Shown piece after piece: positions 23,433-34,443 of a stretch of 64,000 nucleotides of DNA (position 1 is its first letter; each line of letters starts with the position of its first letter). The notes beneath the pieces were generated by a model. That model worked only from the letters and a program-made list of their open reading frames with translations. It ran no database searches and was not told the DNA's origin. The position numbers were made by a program, and so were the translations under genes. Origin of the DNA: Gigaspora rosea (Eukaryota; Glomeromycota; Glomeromycetes; Diversisporales; Gigasporaceae); the NCBI GenBank assembly GCA_003550325.1, contig QKWP01000059.1, positions 27,942-91,941 of the forward strand. Reading direction: 5' to 3'.

Positions 23433-25588
23433 TTTTGTTGCAAAGAGTCAGCGATACGAGAAGAAAAATGGAGTCTATATATATAACGAATTAAACATAT
23501 CTAGCAAGGTAACAGTAACCGTAGCACAAGATTAACAAAGCATAAATTACACAATATCTGATATATTATTTAACGTTTATTAAATTTAGAAATCAAGGTA
23601 TATATATACAATATATATGATTAAAAGCGTATTTTTTAAATGTGCCATAAATTATCAGTTAATGAAAAGCCGCTACTCCGATCAATACTAGAATCGGTAT
23701 ATTACTTCCTGATACAATCATAACCGAATTACAGGCTTGATGTTTGTTGTCCTTTCTTCGTACCATCACCAATCGTCATATTCACTAGTATTTGTTATAT
23801 TAATTGGAGAAAAATAAGTTTTGGGCGAAGTTGTCGCTTTTCTATATAGTAATGGTAATTGGATCGGTAAGACCGAATACTGTAACCTCTACATTAGAAT
23901 CTAACCAAGCTTTGGTAGTAACTTTATATAATATGCAGCATTACTATATCACTGATCAGTTGCTGCATGTACCCAAATTTTTAGGAAATATACCAGAAAA
24001 TGGATCGTTTCCGTTTGTGTCGGTTAGAAGGAATATGTAGAAATAATTGGTGAAAAATAATATTGTCTTCCAAAAAAATTGCTGGAAAAACATTATAAGA
24101 GTCAAGAAGTAAAAAGATTATATATTTTTTATACTTAATTTAATATAATCAATCTTCAATACTATGACTATCTGTTATTATGATCTATAAAAAATTTTCG
24201 ATAGCCATATACTCTCCGTCTTACTGTTAGTCCAGGTTGCTGCCTAGCGAAAAAAGTCCTTATACGCCTAATAACTCTTTTATATGTTTAATGATAATTA
24301 ATGATGCTCGTTAGACTAGCCTTGACTCTTAAGCTTGGAAAATTAATAATTCTATTTTTACCTGTATTCTGTGGTGACAATCTACAAAAACACCTTTTCA
24401 TCGACGATCAGTTAGAAACAATCAAATCATTCAACCAACAAACAGGTAATGCAAAATTATTTATAGTTCTTTTAAGAAAATTGAGTTCCAATATAATGAA
24501 TGTCGGCCGATGAACAATTAATATTCTTATGAATTTCGTAATTTTTAACTTACGGATTCGGGATTCAGTTTCCGTTAGTGTATTAACATTTTACTAGGTA
24601 CATTATATCGGAAATTGAATTCCATTAGATGTACGTATGATAAATTTATTGGCTGTTGTGGGGGTGTGCGATAAACTATGTTTGACAAAACTATATGCGG
24701 TACCATAGAAAAATTAATTAATTATTGAAGATTTTTTTTGAATTTAATGATGATCAAGGTAGTGACTGGGATTATTTGTCACTTTTTATATAATTTAATA
24801 ATAAATAATGACTTGTATGTTTTTAGATGTCTAGAACGAATAGGTTTACTTTTTTCAACAAGGTTCGCATTCTAGAGGATGCAGTTGCTGGGAGCAATTT
24901 ATTATTTAAGAAAATGGGGTCTGAGTTAAAGGTAGGTATAGCTAAGTGATGGTAAGCAAGCAGTAATTTGGAGGTTGTTGAAAAGGAGATGATAGGACAT
25001 CATTAGTATGTGAAATTTGTAATTCAGAAATGGTTCGGGATCAAATGAGCACAGTAATTTAGAGACAATCGAGGTGATTTGAGGGTTATGTAGTGATTAG
25101 GTTATTGTGGATATAGAGTTTGTATTATGTATTAATTTTTTGATTAAGTAATTGGAAAGCGATAATAATGTGATAGGCTGAAGCGGAATGGGTGGGGCTA
25201 GGTATTTGCATGTTTGACCAACAAAAATGATCGGCTTAATTCAATTAGCTGATCATTTGATCGAAGTTTAAATAACTCAAGGTATCGAATTATGGTTATT
25301 AAGTTTGCTTAGGTAATCTGATATGAAATAAATCTACTGGTAAATTGCATATACAAAAAGGTATTAAATTTGATTAGTTTTTTAACTGATAATATTAAAG
25401 ATAAAATTTGATAAGTCAATGATCATAAGTAAAGACGGTGAAAAATATGTAATTTATTGATTGATTTAATCGAATTTTGAATTTGAGATATAGTTATGAT
25501 GAATTTTGCTAAAAATAATTGTAGGTGGCGAGGAAGGGTGTCACATTAGGGCGTGTAATGGCCTATTAAAATCAAACATAGTCAGGAT
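23433..25588. other. intergenic sequence with two coding-like exons
   Basis: It contains the kinase promoter side. On the plus strand, 24301-24445 starts with ATG and encodes a signal-peptide-like stretch (LIILFLPVFCG) followed by LFIDDQLETIKSFNQQT, ending at a good donor AG/GTAATG. At 24827-24931, between TTTTTAG and AAAG/GTAGGT, a 35-codon block reads MSRTNRFTFFNKVRILEDAV and GSNLLFKKMGSELK. Joining the two directly gives an early stop, so no gene model is offered. They may belong to a small secreted-protein gene or be chance. Confidence 0.3.
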
Positions 25589-25920
25589 CAGTGTTGTCAC
25601 GGGACAGCTCTAGACAATTTGTGGACAATTGTGAACAATTGTGAACAAAAAAATAAATCTAAGTCCCCCATGCTGGAATTTTTTTATTAAAACACAAAAG
25701 GTGGTTTCATAACCTAAATTACTTAAAATTTTATTAAGATAACCTATTTTTTTCTTTTCAGAAAAATATTCAGAACTATAAAATATATATAATCATATCT
25801 TTCTTAAACTAATTTATTAAATTTTAAAGTCGAAATATTCTTTAGACAGTTGTGGACACTGTGGATGTTTGGACATGAATGTGGATAAAAAAGTCTTGGA
25901 CATAACCTTTTTTAAAAAAC
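25589..25920. mobile_element. single hAT-like end, partner not found
   Basis: CAGTGTTGTCACGGGACAG at 25589 closely follows the terminus of the 5.5-kb hAT (CAGTGTTGTTA). It is followed by the repeated word TTGTGGACAATTGTGAACA, and similar words (GTTGTGGACACTGTGGA) recur at 25852-25910 in the same orientation. No inverted partner end or 8-bp duplication was found, so this may be a truncated copy. Confidence 0.4.
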
Positions 25921-25989
25921 TGCCCTCCATTAGCAATTTTTCAAATATAACATCACATAGATTGTTCGGGATCCTATCAGATTTTTACC

Positions 25990-26421
25990 GGTATTAGTAA
26001 AATTAAAAAATGATTGATCAAATTATTTTAAGTATTTTAGTTATAAAGAAAAAATTGTAAAATTCTAAAGTTTTCACACAAATATTGTACTTATTTATCT
26101 TATTTCTTTCAATTGAAAACACTGCAACAAAACTATCTCAAAGTAACTAGATTGGTTTTTTTGCAAAGTTCTAATTAAATTTTGACTTCATATTTAAGAT
26201 AAAGCTTTTTTGCTCAAATCAACGAAATTTTTAACATTCTACAAGACGAATGCCTAAAACTTACATTTTAATAGAGAATATTAGAAATATAGCTTTATTT
26301 TTAGATACTTTATAAACAATCTATGAAAGTTTCAAGGTAATTCCATGTCTCAATAATGAGTTGAAACATTTAGAATTATTATTTAATAATAATGTAATAA
26401 AACATTAGTTATAATAGTTGT
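25990..26421. repeat. dispersed repeat, copy 2 (other copy 15290-15665)
   Basis: It matches the repeat in the 5.5-kb hAT over most of its length, including AAAATTCTAAAGTTTTCACA and TTTTGACTTCATATTTAAG. It carries an additional segment near 26318-26360 absent from the first copy. Confidence 0.75.
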
Positions 26422-26496
26422 ATTGTATATTGAATATATATAAAATATATGTATAGTATATAGTATAATTATCATTGTTGGCCGGAGCGTAGCGAT

Positions 26497-26900
26497 AGTC
26501 CCTAAGTTTCTATACGAAGTGATACAAAAATTACCTTCCTGATGTGCTTCAATTGTAAAAATCTTGACAAATTTTACTTTTTTGATATACTTGCATATAT
26601 ATGATGTAAATCTTATCAGAAATGGAATTTGGAAATTTTTTGTCTGTCCGCACGCATGTCTATATTTGTGCTTTTAATATTACCAACATATGCATATTAA
26701 CGCACTTGTGTTAGTAATTGTACCCGGGTAGAACTTGCAATTGTGAGAAATAGTAATTTATCCGGATATCCGGGTAATTTAATAGTAACCGGGTAGAGGT
26801 TTTCCCAATGGGTACAATCTCTAGTTTGTGTAATATGATGAACATCATATGATGAGCTCCAAACATATAATGCTACACATTAGCCTAGTGTAATATAAAA
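26497..26900. repeat. dispersed repeat shared with 44.5-44.8 kb
   Basis: The words TGATACAAAAATTACCTT, CTTTTTTGAT, ATCAGAAATGGAATTTGGAA, TTTTTTGTCTGTCCGCACGC and TATGCATATTAACGC recur in the same order at 44520-44710. The 112-bp hAT MITE at 26712-26823 interrupts this copy but not the one at 44.6 kb, which therefore shows the empty site. Confidence 0.7.
26712..26823. mobile_element. 110-bp-class hAT MITE, copy 1
   Basis: TAGTAATTGTACCCGGGTAG at 26712 faces CCCAATGGGTACAATCTCTA ending at 26823. Nearly the same sequence in opposite orientation lies at 50792-50901. The flanks ACTTGTGT and GTTTGTGT match at 6 of 8 positions, as expected for an aged 8-bp duplication. Confidence 0.75.
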
Positions 26901-26973
26901 ATCTGCAATATGTAAAATTTTATAATTTGCTGATATAGGTTTGATTACTTAATTAATTTATCACTCTACTATT

Positions 26974-27500
26974 GGGGCATCCATAAATAACGTTATGTAC
27001 TCTCACATAGTAGCGCTTGACCCCCTTGACTATATAAAAAAAATTTTCAAAATCCATATATTTATATATAAAATTTTACAAAAACTTGAATATCTTGTGG
27101 TACAATAATCCAATTTAGGTGATTTAGATACTATTTGATTCGTCTCAGTGAGATGAATCCAATGATACCAAAATCACGTTATTTGGATTACTGGATCACA
27201 AGATATTCACAAAAAACTATTGGTTATTTAGTAATTTTATAAGAAAAAATATGACCAATAGTATTTGGCCAATAACTTTTGATCCAGTAATCCAAATTAA
27301 ATGAAATTGGTACCATTCCATTCCTCTCACTGAGACGAATCAAATAATACCAAAATAATTAAATTTGGACCACTAAATCAGTTTTTAGACAATTTTTTCT
27401 AAAAAAATTGTATTGTATTTTTTTGATCTCTGTACTTAAGAGAAAAATTGTTATTTTTTGTCTGACCCCCTCTTGTATAATATTATTTCTGGATGCTCCC
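26974..27500. mobile_element. foldback MITE, GGGGCATCCATAAATAACG family, copy 1
   Basis: GGGGCATCCATAAATAACGT begins at 26974, and the right end GGATGCTCCC is at 27500. ATT flanks both ends, which may be a 3-bp target duplication. The interior folds back through pairs such as GATTACTGGATCAC and GATCCAGTAATCCAA. A second copy is at 56578-57111. No coding sequence. PIF/Harbinger is possible from the 3-bp flanks but unproven. Confidence 0.75.
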
Positions 27501-27953
27501 ATTATATGCAGTACAGCTTGTGTTGCTTTGCTATAGCTGTCACTTGCACTTTGCTTCTTTTATCTAAAGATCTAATCTGATGTTAATATTAGTTCTTAAC
27601 CTGATCCTAAGTAATTCCCTAAAAATATTAAATTCAGTTATAATATCACTAAAGCTAAAAATTAGATACATAAGAGTTATATGATGTACTGTAATAACGG
27701 CAAAATTAATTGCACAAGTATAAAAAATAAAATATAATGCTATGAAGATAGTAGCATAAATAATGAAAATATTCTAGCAAATACTTATTCAAAGTAGTAA
27801 CAGTATGGTAAATCAATTAGTATAAAATAAAGTAATGAACAAAGTGCAAATATAGCATAACAAAGCTATCAGCAAGGTGAAAGTATTCTATAATTATACC
27901 AGAAAATGATATAAATAAGAAATACTTAGCTGTATATAAATAAAACATAGTAT
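27501..27953. other. AT-rich spacer
   Basis: It contains degenerate A-rich short repeats (GTAGCATAA, AAGTAGTAACAG) that continue at 32850-33190 on the other side of the 4.9-kb hAT insertion. No gene. Confidence 0.5.
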
Positions 27954-29586
27954 TAGAGGTATTACCCGGGTCGGGTGACCCGTACAGGTCACCCGACCCG
28001 ACGGGTCACGGGTCAGAATTTGACCTAACCCGGGTCAAACGGGTCAGAATTAAGAATAAATTAACTGCTACTAATATTTGCAAATAACGTTAAATTACAC
28101 TACGTATAATCGCATCTGTATTAAATTAATATCAGATATATACTGTTATTTAGTACATCATACGTATGTACGTACGTTGAGAAAGTCAGGACTGGTTCTA
28201 GATAGAACTCGTCCTTTGGGGAATGGTTACACAAGAACCTAAGACTATACACTTGACTAAAATCTACTATCCAATACACCAAAAACCCTAAATGGCAGGC
28301 TTCGATCGAGGCGTGGAAAGATATGGTCTGAGTTTTAGGCTCTTTGGGTATTTCTGCGGCTTACCTCCAGTACGGGAGTCTTAAGAGATAAGTATTAGGC
28401 TTTTAATTCAAATTGTATTAATACTTTACTATAGCCTTTACTATAGTATCTTATTCAATTTTCAATTTTCCAGGTGCGGGTCACGGGATTTAAATCACGG
28501 GGACACGAGTAATAATATACTGCTTATTTCGATCGTTACTTGGAATAACGGTGTCATGTGCTTACGAATTTCGGCGAATTCGGGATCGGTTTATAAATCA
28601 ATTTAAGTGTATTTCAATTACTTAATCACTATATAAGTAATTTTATGGTTACTAATTTGGAAATTTCTACTTTCTTTTCTTACGATCGGGTTACAGTATT
28701 TTCGTTATCACGAGAACAAGAATTTGCGAAATGAGTTTTACCAACGATCTATTATTACCAAGGGGTTATAACTCAGAATTCAAGACTTCTACTTATTTAT
28801 TATTCGAAGCACTTAATTGAACTCTTCGTGAGTTGCTTTATTCAAGGTGATTTCATTTCATTTTTATACATTTTTCTCCATATACTATAAATTTCTAAAA
28901 TTTACTAAATTTCTTCTTTTTCATAAATTTACACTATTTCTAAAATTTATTCTTTTTATAAAATTGATAAAAAATAAAAAAAATTTAAAATTTTTAAAAT
29001 TTTCGAAATTTGAAAATTTTGCTGATCGATTCCTGGAAAGGCACAGTCATCACAGGGAGGGTAAATTCGACTTTTACAATGTACGTACAAATAAATATTT
29101 TTTTGATTCAAAATTTGAATTAATGTTAAATCGCACTCTTACCACCAAACTTTATTTGAAATGTTAGTCAATTTTTCCACTAATTTATTTTTTATTCACT
29201 TTGGTATTTATTTTTAATTTTTATTCTTTATTTCTTTACACAACGATAATAGTCAATTTTCTCTAAATAATACATTAATGTTCAATAAGATTTCTTAAAT
29301 CTTTAGGCGATTTTTTATATCTGCCTATCATGCAATAAGTTTCCCCTCTAATTCTTAATACAGACGCACTAGTTTGTTATATTTTTATAAAATTTGTTTC
29401 TTCATAAAGTTTAAATGAATTATTTAATCCGCAAGCACTTTCCAGGTGTTTAGCATTTTACTAACAAATAATTTCAGAATTATCCACTTAATAGCATTAT
29501 TAAAATCATTTAAGTATAAAATTTTTTACCTGGTCAAAAATATATGAAACAGGCCAAAGTTTTAGGGCCTCCTTAAGCACTAAAAT

Positions 29587-31623
29587 TTATCCAACAAATT
29601 GAGGGTTAAGCTTTGTTCTTTTTTCGGTAACAGTTAGACCCGCGGCTGGAAAAAGGTGTTCGGATGGCACCAACGTGGCTGGGATCGATAGATACTTGCG
29701 AGCAAGTTTAGCAAGTATAGGATAATCGGCTTTTCTTGAGGCCCACCATTGGAGTATGTCTGTTTCACTTAAAACTCTTGGTAATAGTAAATATGAGTTA
29801 AACTCACGATTAGTAATATTATCATCATCTTGTTCATTTGAATGTTCTTGCAAGTAAGTGGCTGAAGGATCAGAAAAAATGTCATTATCGGCATTCATTA
29901 TATCACTAGGTACTGTATCTGAAATATTATCTACATAATAGTTAGTAGCTAATTCAAGATATTCTATGCGTGCTTCTGAAATAGTACGATTCTTTTCTTC
30001 TTTTGTAAAGATTTGCATATCTTTGGTTCGTGGATCAAGAAAAGCAGTGAGTCGAATTGGCTTTGATGGTTCTAAAAATCGATTTTTGATTGATTCATGA
30101 AGAAGTATTTTAAATTTTTGGACATCAACATTATTTGTTATTGCACAATCAAGTTTTCCTTTAATAAAATTAATCGCGAACCATGCTTGAGAAAGTGTCA
30201 GATACTGGGAACCTGATAGTTTTTTTGTAACTACTTCATAAGGATACAATAATTTAACTAATTCGGTTACTTTTTCCCATTCATTAGATGACAGCTCTTT
30301 TTCTTCATAACTTTGCAGTGTACTATTTTCATTACCTTCAACTAAAAATGATTTATACTTATACATTACAGGTTTAAGAATTGTTAGCCGTTTTAAAAGA
30401 TAGAACATCGAGTTCCACCTCGTTGAAACATCACGAACTACAAAAAGAAAATTATCCCAATCCTCCATCTCCATTTGAGCTTCTAAAAAAAATTGTTTTT
30501 GTTTTGGGCTTCCACTAAAATGTAATACTAGGTTTTTACATTTTTTTATTAAATTTGTAATTTTAAGGCACTCTTTTAACGTATCATTAATTGCGAGTTG
30601 CAAGGTATGCCCAAAACAAAAAATTTGAAAAATATTATATTTTCGTCCTAACCTTTCTAAACACGATTTAATATTACGCCCATTATCGACTGTACCACTA
30701 ACGGTTATATGTTTGAGGTTGAGATTATCCAAAATTTCAACTATCTTATTAAAAAGACATTCGGAGGTGTGGGGATATGGAAGATATGAGATATTACCAA
30801 TCATTTCTTTTACTTGAAAGCTATCATTGATCCAATGAAGGGTAAGTCCAATATATAGATCGCTATTATCTGACGTCCACATATCGGTTGTAAACGAAAC
30901 ATGACTAATTTCAGCACTATTAAGTGCATATTTACGAATATTTTGCAAAATTTTATTTTCAGAATTAATAAGAATTTCTTTTAAACGGTTATTACTAAGT
31001 ACATTAGCCTGGGCATCAAGTCCTTCAACAATTCTTTTAAGTGCCCGTGATTGAGTAATTGAAAATGGTTGAAGCTCTTCAACAATAAAAGCTGCTATGT
31101 TATTGTCAAGTTTTTTTTGTTTGGGGTTACTGAATGTATATTTTTTTGTTTTGTTAAATGCTTGTGTTAGTGTTGTTTGAGATGATTCGGGAATTATACA
31201 AAATTCACAACTATTATTCTTTACTACAACTTTCGCTTGACCATCTTCCACCATGGCTCGTGATATATGGTGTTTATTTCTCAAATGTCGCCATAAATTA
31301 GAAGTAGAACCATCTTTTATGTATTTTGTTCTAGGAATACAAGCTTTATGACGACAAACCCAAAATTTAATATTATCGATTAATGTAATATTATAAAACG
31401 CTTTAACAGGACTACCGCCCTGCCTTTCAATTTTTTTTCGTTTGACTAAACCGGTTTGCGGTAATGCAGGTAACTGAGGTGAATCTTCATTAACTAAAGA
31501 TTGATCGCTAGTTTGTAAGAATGTGGGGGACTGGGGTGAATCTTCATTAAAATCCATATAATCACCATCCAAATTAACATCGCTATTCTCTAAAACTATA
31601 TCATCTAAATGTTCGTCACTCAT
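29587..31623 (-). CDS. hAT-family transposase with BED zinc finger
   Basis: A 678-codon frame begins at ATG 31623. An acidic N-terminus contains two copies of a motif like NEDSPQxP. The BED zinc finger is FWVCRHKAC (C90, C95) with NLWRHLRNKH (H113, H118). The catalytic region shows SFTTDMWTS (D247), VSGTVDNGRNI (D313) and FCFGHTLQLAIND. The C-terminal dimerisation domain reads DILQWWASRKADYPILAKLA, then YLSIPATLVPSEHLFPAAG and EKRTKLNPQFVG. The common S-E-R-x-F-S is SEHLFP here. The frame stops at FVG; beyond the stop the same frame continues ILVLKEALKLWPVSYIFDQ to a possible splice donor, so the stop may be a mutation shortening the C-terminus. The protein would excise and insert the 4.9-kb element. 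It could still be active, or nearly so. Confidence 0.93.
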   Translation of the reverse strand: MSDEHLDDIVLENSDVNLDGDYMDFNEDSPQSPTFLQTSDQSLVNEDSPQLPALPQTGLVKRKKIERQGGSPVKAFYNITLIDNIKFWVCRHKACIPRTKYIKDGSTSNLWRHLRNKHHISRAMVEDGQAKVVVKNNSCEFCIIPESSQTTLTQAFNKTKKYTFSNPKQKKLDNNIAAFIVEELQPFSITQSRALKRIVEGLDAQANVLSNNRLKEILINSENKILQNIRKYALNSAEISHVSFTTDMWTSDNSDLYIGLTLHWINDSFQVKEMIGNISYLPYPHTSECLFNKIVEILDNLNLKHITVSGTVDNGRNIKSCLERLGRKYNIFQIFCFGHTLQLAINDTLKECLKITNLIKKCKNLVLHFSGSPKQKQFFLEAQMEMEDWDNFLFVVRDVSTRWNSMFYLLKRLTILKPVMYKYKSFLVEGNENSTLQSYEEKELSSNEWEKVTELVKLLYPYEVVTKKLSGSQYLTLSQAWFAINFIKGKLDCAITNNVDVQKFKILLHESIKNRFLEPSKPIRLTAFLDPRTKDMQIFTKEEKNRTISEARIEYLELATNYYVDNISDTVPSDIMNADNDIFSDPSATYLQEHSNEQDDDNITNREFNSYLLLPRVLSETDILQWWASRKADYPILAKLARKYLSIPATLVPSEHLFPAAGLTVTEKRTKLNPQFVG

Positions 31624-31809
31624 TATTGTTGATTGGTATTTTCGTTGTTTTTAATAAATTAGGATGCTACAACAATTTAATATGATTTTTATAAATACAT
31701 ATATATATATATAATTATATATTATTCTAAGATAATGTAATATTGTTAATTATCCTTTCTTGAACGATGGATTACAACTAAAGATGAAAATATTTTCATA
31801 TAAGCTTAC

Positions 31810-32003
31810 CAATACGTATATTGAAAATACAAAGATCTATATCTTAAAACATTTGAATGTGCTTGGAATACTTTTGCATTTAGTGATTCTCCGACCTTAA
31901 TTATAACGTTAAAATCTTTTTTATCATTAAGAAGTTCAAGGTAATCTGTTGAAAGTTTTTCTAAATGTTTTGTTGCCAAAGTAAGTTGTGGGATCGTTTT
32001 TTT
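31810..32003 (-). pseudogene. BTB/POZ domain exon captured in the hAT element
   Basis: The minus strand reads KHLEKLSTDYLELLNDKKDF then NVIIKVGESLNAKVFQAHSN then VLRYRSLYF, ending at a TTG/GTAAGC donor. The D-x-x-V-x-x-x-V...F-x-A-H...L...S-x-Y-F pattern is the start of a BTB/POZ domain, an interaction fold of cullin-3 adaptors. Only the first half of the domain is present and a stop lies just upstream, so this is a fragment. It lies inside the hAT termini, upstream of the transposase on the same strand. Confidence 0.75.
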
Positions 32004-32391
32004 TTTTAGTTCATAGTTTCAACTTGCAATCTCCAACACGGCTTTTTATAAGCTAAGACACACAAGCTATAAATACCATATTTGATGGTAAAATTTGGGC
32101 ATAAGAAACAATGAAAGCTTTCTCTATATGCGTTGCAGCTAAAAACCTCAGCTTGGGTATGTATTTGTCTAATATTATTCTTTTCTACATCAATTCAGTA
32201 AAACAATAACGCTAACTTCGTAACATTTTCAGCCTTAACTGATTTAGGTAATGCACATATGCTTTATACTTATCTAATTCAATCTGTAACAAAAGCTTTA
32301 ACTATTTATGCACGTAGATACTGCACGAAAATTTCTAAGAATAATTCCAACAATATAACGATAACAGCGCCCTCAAATTTTTATCATTGTT

Positions 32392-32500
32392 TTCAAATTA
32401 GTGCGAAATTGAATCCTGAGAATTCTATGAACCTGCATATTACATTGATTTCACAATGGCATCATAGGATTCTCAGAATTCAATTATCGCACTAATTTGA
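32392..32500. repeat. hairpin inside the 4.9-kb hAT element
   Basis: CAAATTAGTGCGAAATTGAA then TCCTGAGAATTCTATGA on the left is mirrored by TCATAGGATTCTCAGAATTC then AATTATCGCACTAATTTG. The arms are about 38 bp with a 30-bp loop. Confidence 0.85.
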
Positions 32501-32849
32501 AAGATAATTAGGCTGTAACAAAAAAACCTAGTACGTAAACGTTCTAAAAATGAATGTTATTGTTTAACATTGAGTTTATTCATAGATATTTGGCAATGTA
32601 AGTTTAAACTTCTTCAAATACCTTACTAGGTACGTATAAATAACAAAATTTTAGAGTACAAGATATTTCTTTACACTAGTACATACTGACTTTTAAGAAT
32701 AAATGGTGTTACACCAATAACAATATTACACCAACTTGTAAGAAATTTTAACTTTCTACATAAACCGTTGACCCGGGTCAAAACCCGGGTCAGCATCTGA
32801 CCCGCCCGGGTCATGATTTTTCGACCCAGGTAAGACCTCTACATAGTAT

Positions 32850-33795
32850 TAATGATAAATGTACTATATTTAATAATTAGATGCAAGACAAAAAAAATTT
32901 TAACAAAAGATTACACAGAGAAAAGATAATACACAAAAGAAATATTAACAAAGACTACAATGGCAAAAAATAATACAGATCAAAGAAAGGCATAACAGCA
33001 CCAATAGAAGATTACAATAATACTAGTAGAAGATATAAGTAAATAATAGTATTAGCAAAAAGAAAATGCAGTAGAGTATCTGAAAAAAGTGCTAGTAAAG
33101 AACAATGATATAAATAAATAAACTTAAAAAAGCAGAAGTAAATAATAACAAGAAGAGACTATATGAAGACATTGGGATAATATAAAAAAAATTGTACTGT
33201 ATAATAATTATATTTGATCACTATTTCAGGAAATTTGCAGATTATTATAAAAAAAGAATCAATTTTTTATTAAAAAATTGAGTGTTTTTAAAAAAAATTG
33301 TCTTTGTTTTAAAATTTAGTCTATAATTAAGTTTGTATTAACAAAAGAATTTAATGCAAAATTTTAACAATTTTTTTCTAAAGTTCTACTTCTAACTAAT
33401 TCTAATATTAATTAACAGTATTTTTTTAAATACTGAGATCATATAAATCAGTTTTATTTAAACTACATGCATAGCATAAATGCACTTTTATAAAGTTTCA
33501 GGATAATTTAAAATTAAAAAAGCATAGTATTTCAAAGATTGTGTAATGTGTAGCTTTATATTGCAAAAATAAAAATTAATAATTTTAATTTTTATCTACA
33601 ATTAAAAATTAAAATTTATTTTTTATTATAAAATTCAGAATATTTCTTAAATCTTTAACCAGAAAATGTTTTAAATTATTTGTTCTTGTTAAAACAATTA
33701 ATTAATCAATATCTAATTAGATAATGTACAGTTTATTTATTTTTTTATTATTATCTTATTAATAAAAAAAAAATATGAAAATGTTAATTTTATTA
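32850..33795. other. A/T-rich low-complexity sequence
   Basis: Degenerate A-rich repeats (ACAAAAGATTACA, AATAATACA) occupy the first 350 bp and continue those seen before 27954. The rest is AT-rich with no gene. Confidence 0.5.
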
Positions 33796-34439
33796 TAGTC
33801 GGACCTCCATAAATGCAACCTCCATAAATGCAATACCTCCCTAAATGCACGTTTTTTTCTACAGTCAACTCTCCATAAATGCAACTCGAAGAGACAAACC
33901 TACAACGTGCATTTAGGGAGGTTTGAATTTAGAGTAAGCCAATTAAATTGCAGCTTTAAAATTTTGATCATCAAGTTTGTGTAACTTCTACTAAAACTGT
34001 ATAACCTATCTTAAATACTAAAATTTAATTGGCTACGTGTATTTAGGGAGGTTAGTGTAATATACAATGTTATTCAAGAAAATGTGCATTTACAGAATAT
34101 AGAACGTGCATTTAGCACTAATAACATCTTACAGAATAGAAAAAACGTGCATTTAGGGAGGTATTGCATTTATGGAGGTTGCATTTATGAAGGTCCGACT
34201 GTATTCTGTAAATGCACAATTTCTTGAATAACATTTTATTTTACACTAACCTCCCTAAATACACGTAGCCAATTAAATTTTAGTATTTAAGATAGGTTAT
34301 ACAGTTTTAGTAGAAGTTACACAAACTTGATGATCAAAATTTTAAAGCTGCAATTTAATTGGCTCACTCTAAATGCAAACCTCCCTAAATGCACGTTGTA
34401 GGTTTGTCCCTTCGAGTTGCATTTATGGAGAGTTGACTG
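33796..34439. mobile_element. pogo/Tigger-like MITE interrupted by its own copy
   Basis: The outer copy starts AGTCGGACCTCCATAAATGC (the first base of CAGT is changed) and ends GAGTTGACTG, followed by TA. It is split at a TA at 33860 by a full copy of the same family in reverse orientation (33862-34201). Joined, the outer parts match the copy at 49389-49729 apart from a deletion next to the insertion point. Confidence 0.85.
33862..34201 (-). mobile_element. pogo/Tigger-like MITE, nested copy, 340 bp
   Basis: CAGTCAACTCTCCATAAATG begins at 33862 and CATTTATGAAGGTCCGACTG ends at 34201, both flanked by TA (33860-33861 and 34202-34203). Several internal TGCATTTAGGGAGG words alternate with their inverse. 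It is in reverse orientation relative to the outer copy and to 49389-49729. Confidence 0.9.
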
Positions 34440-34443
34440 TAGC

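Larger units (their letters stand above)
27954..32841 (-). mobile_element. complete-ended hAT transposon, 4888 bp
   Basis: It starts TAGAGGTATTACCCGGGTCG and ends with the inverse of TAGAGGTCTTACCTGGGTCG. A perfect 8-bp duplication CATAGTAT flanks it (27946-27953 and 32842-32849). Both ends carry GGGTCACCCG/ACCCGGGTCA words (27965-28045, 32768-32825). The transposase gene at 29587-31623 is on the minus strand. Between the gene and the right end lies a BTB/POZ exon fragment (31810-32003) and a hairpin (32392-32500). At 28180-28400 there is an unexplained GC-richer stretch (for example GGCTTCGATCGAGGCGTGG). The near-intact gene and perfect flanks suggest recent insertion. Confidence 0.93.

Noticed and set aside
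23804..24040. 78-residue plus-strand frame upstream of the kinase
   Set aside because: There is no ATG at its start, no recognisable motif and no flanking splice sites; composition is that of the surrounding intergenic DNA.
28181..28400. tRNA gene or SINE in the GC-richer stretch of the 4.9-kb hAT
   Set aside because: No pair of A and B boxes at correct spacing was found; GGCTTCGATCGAGG is not a convincing B box.
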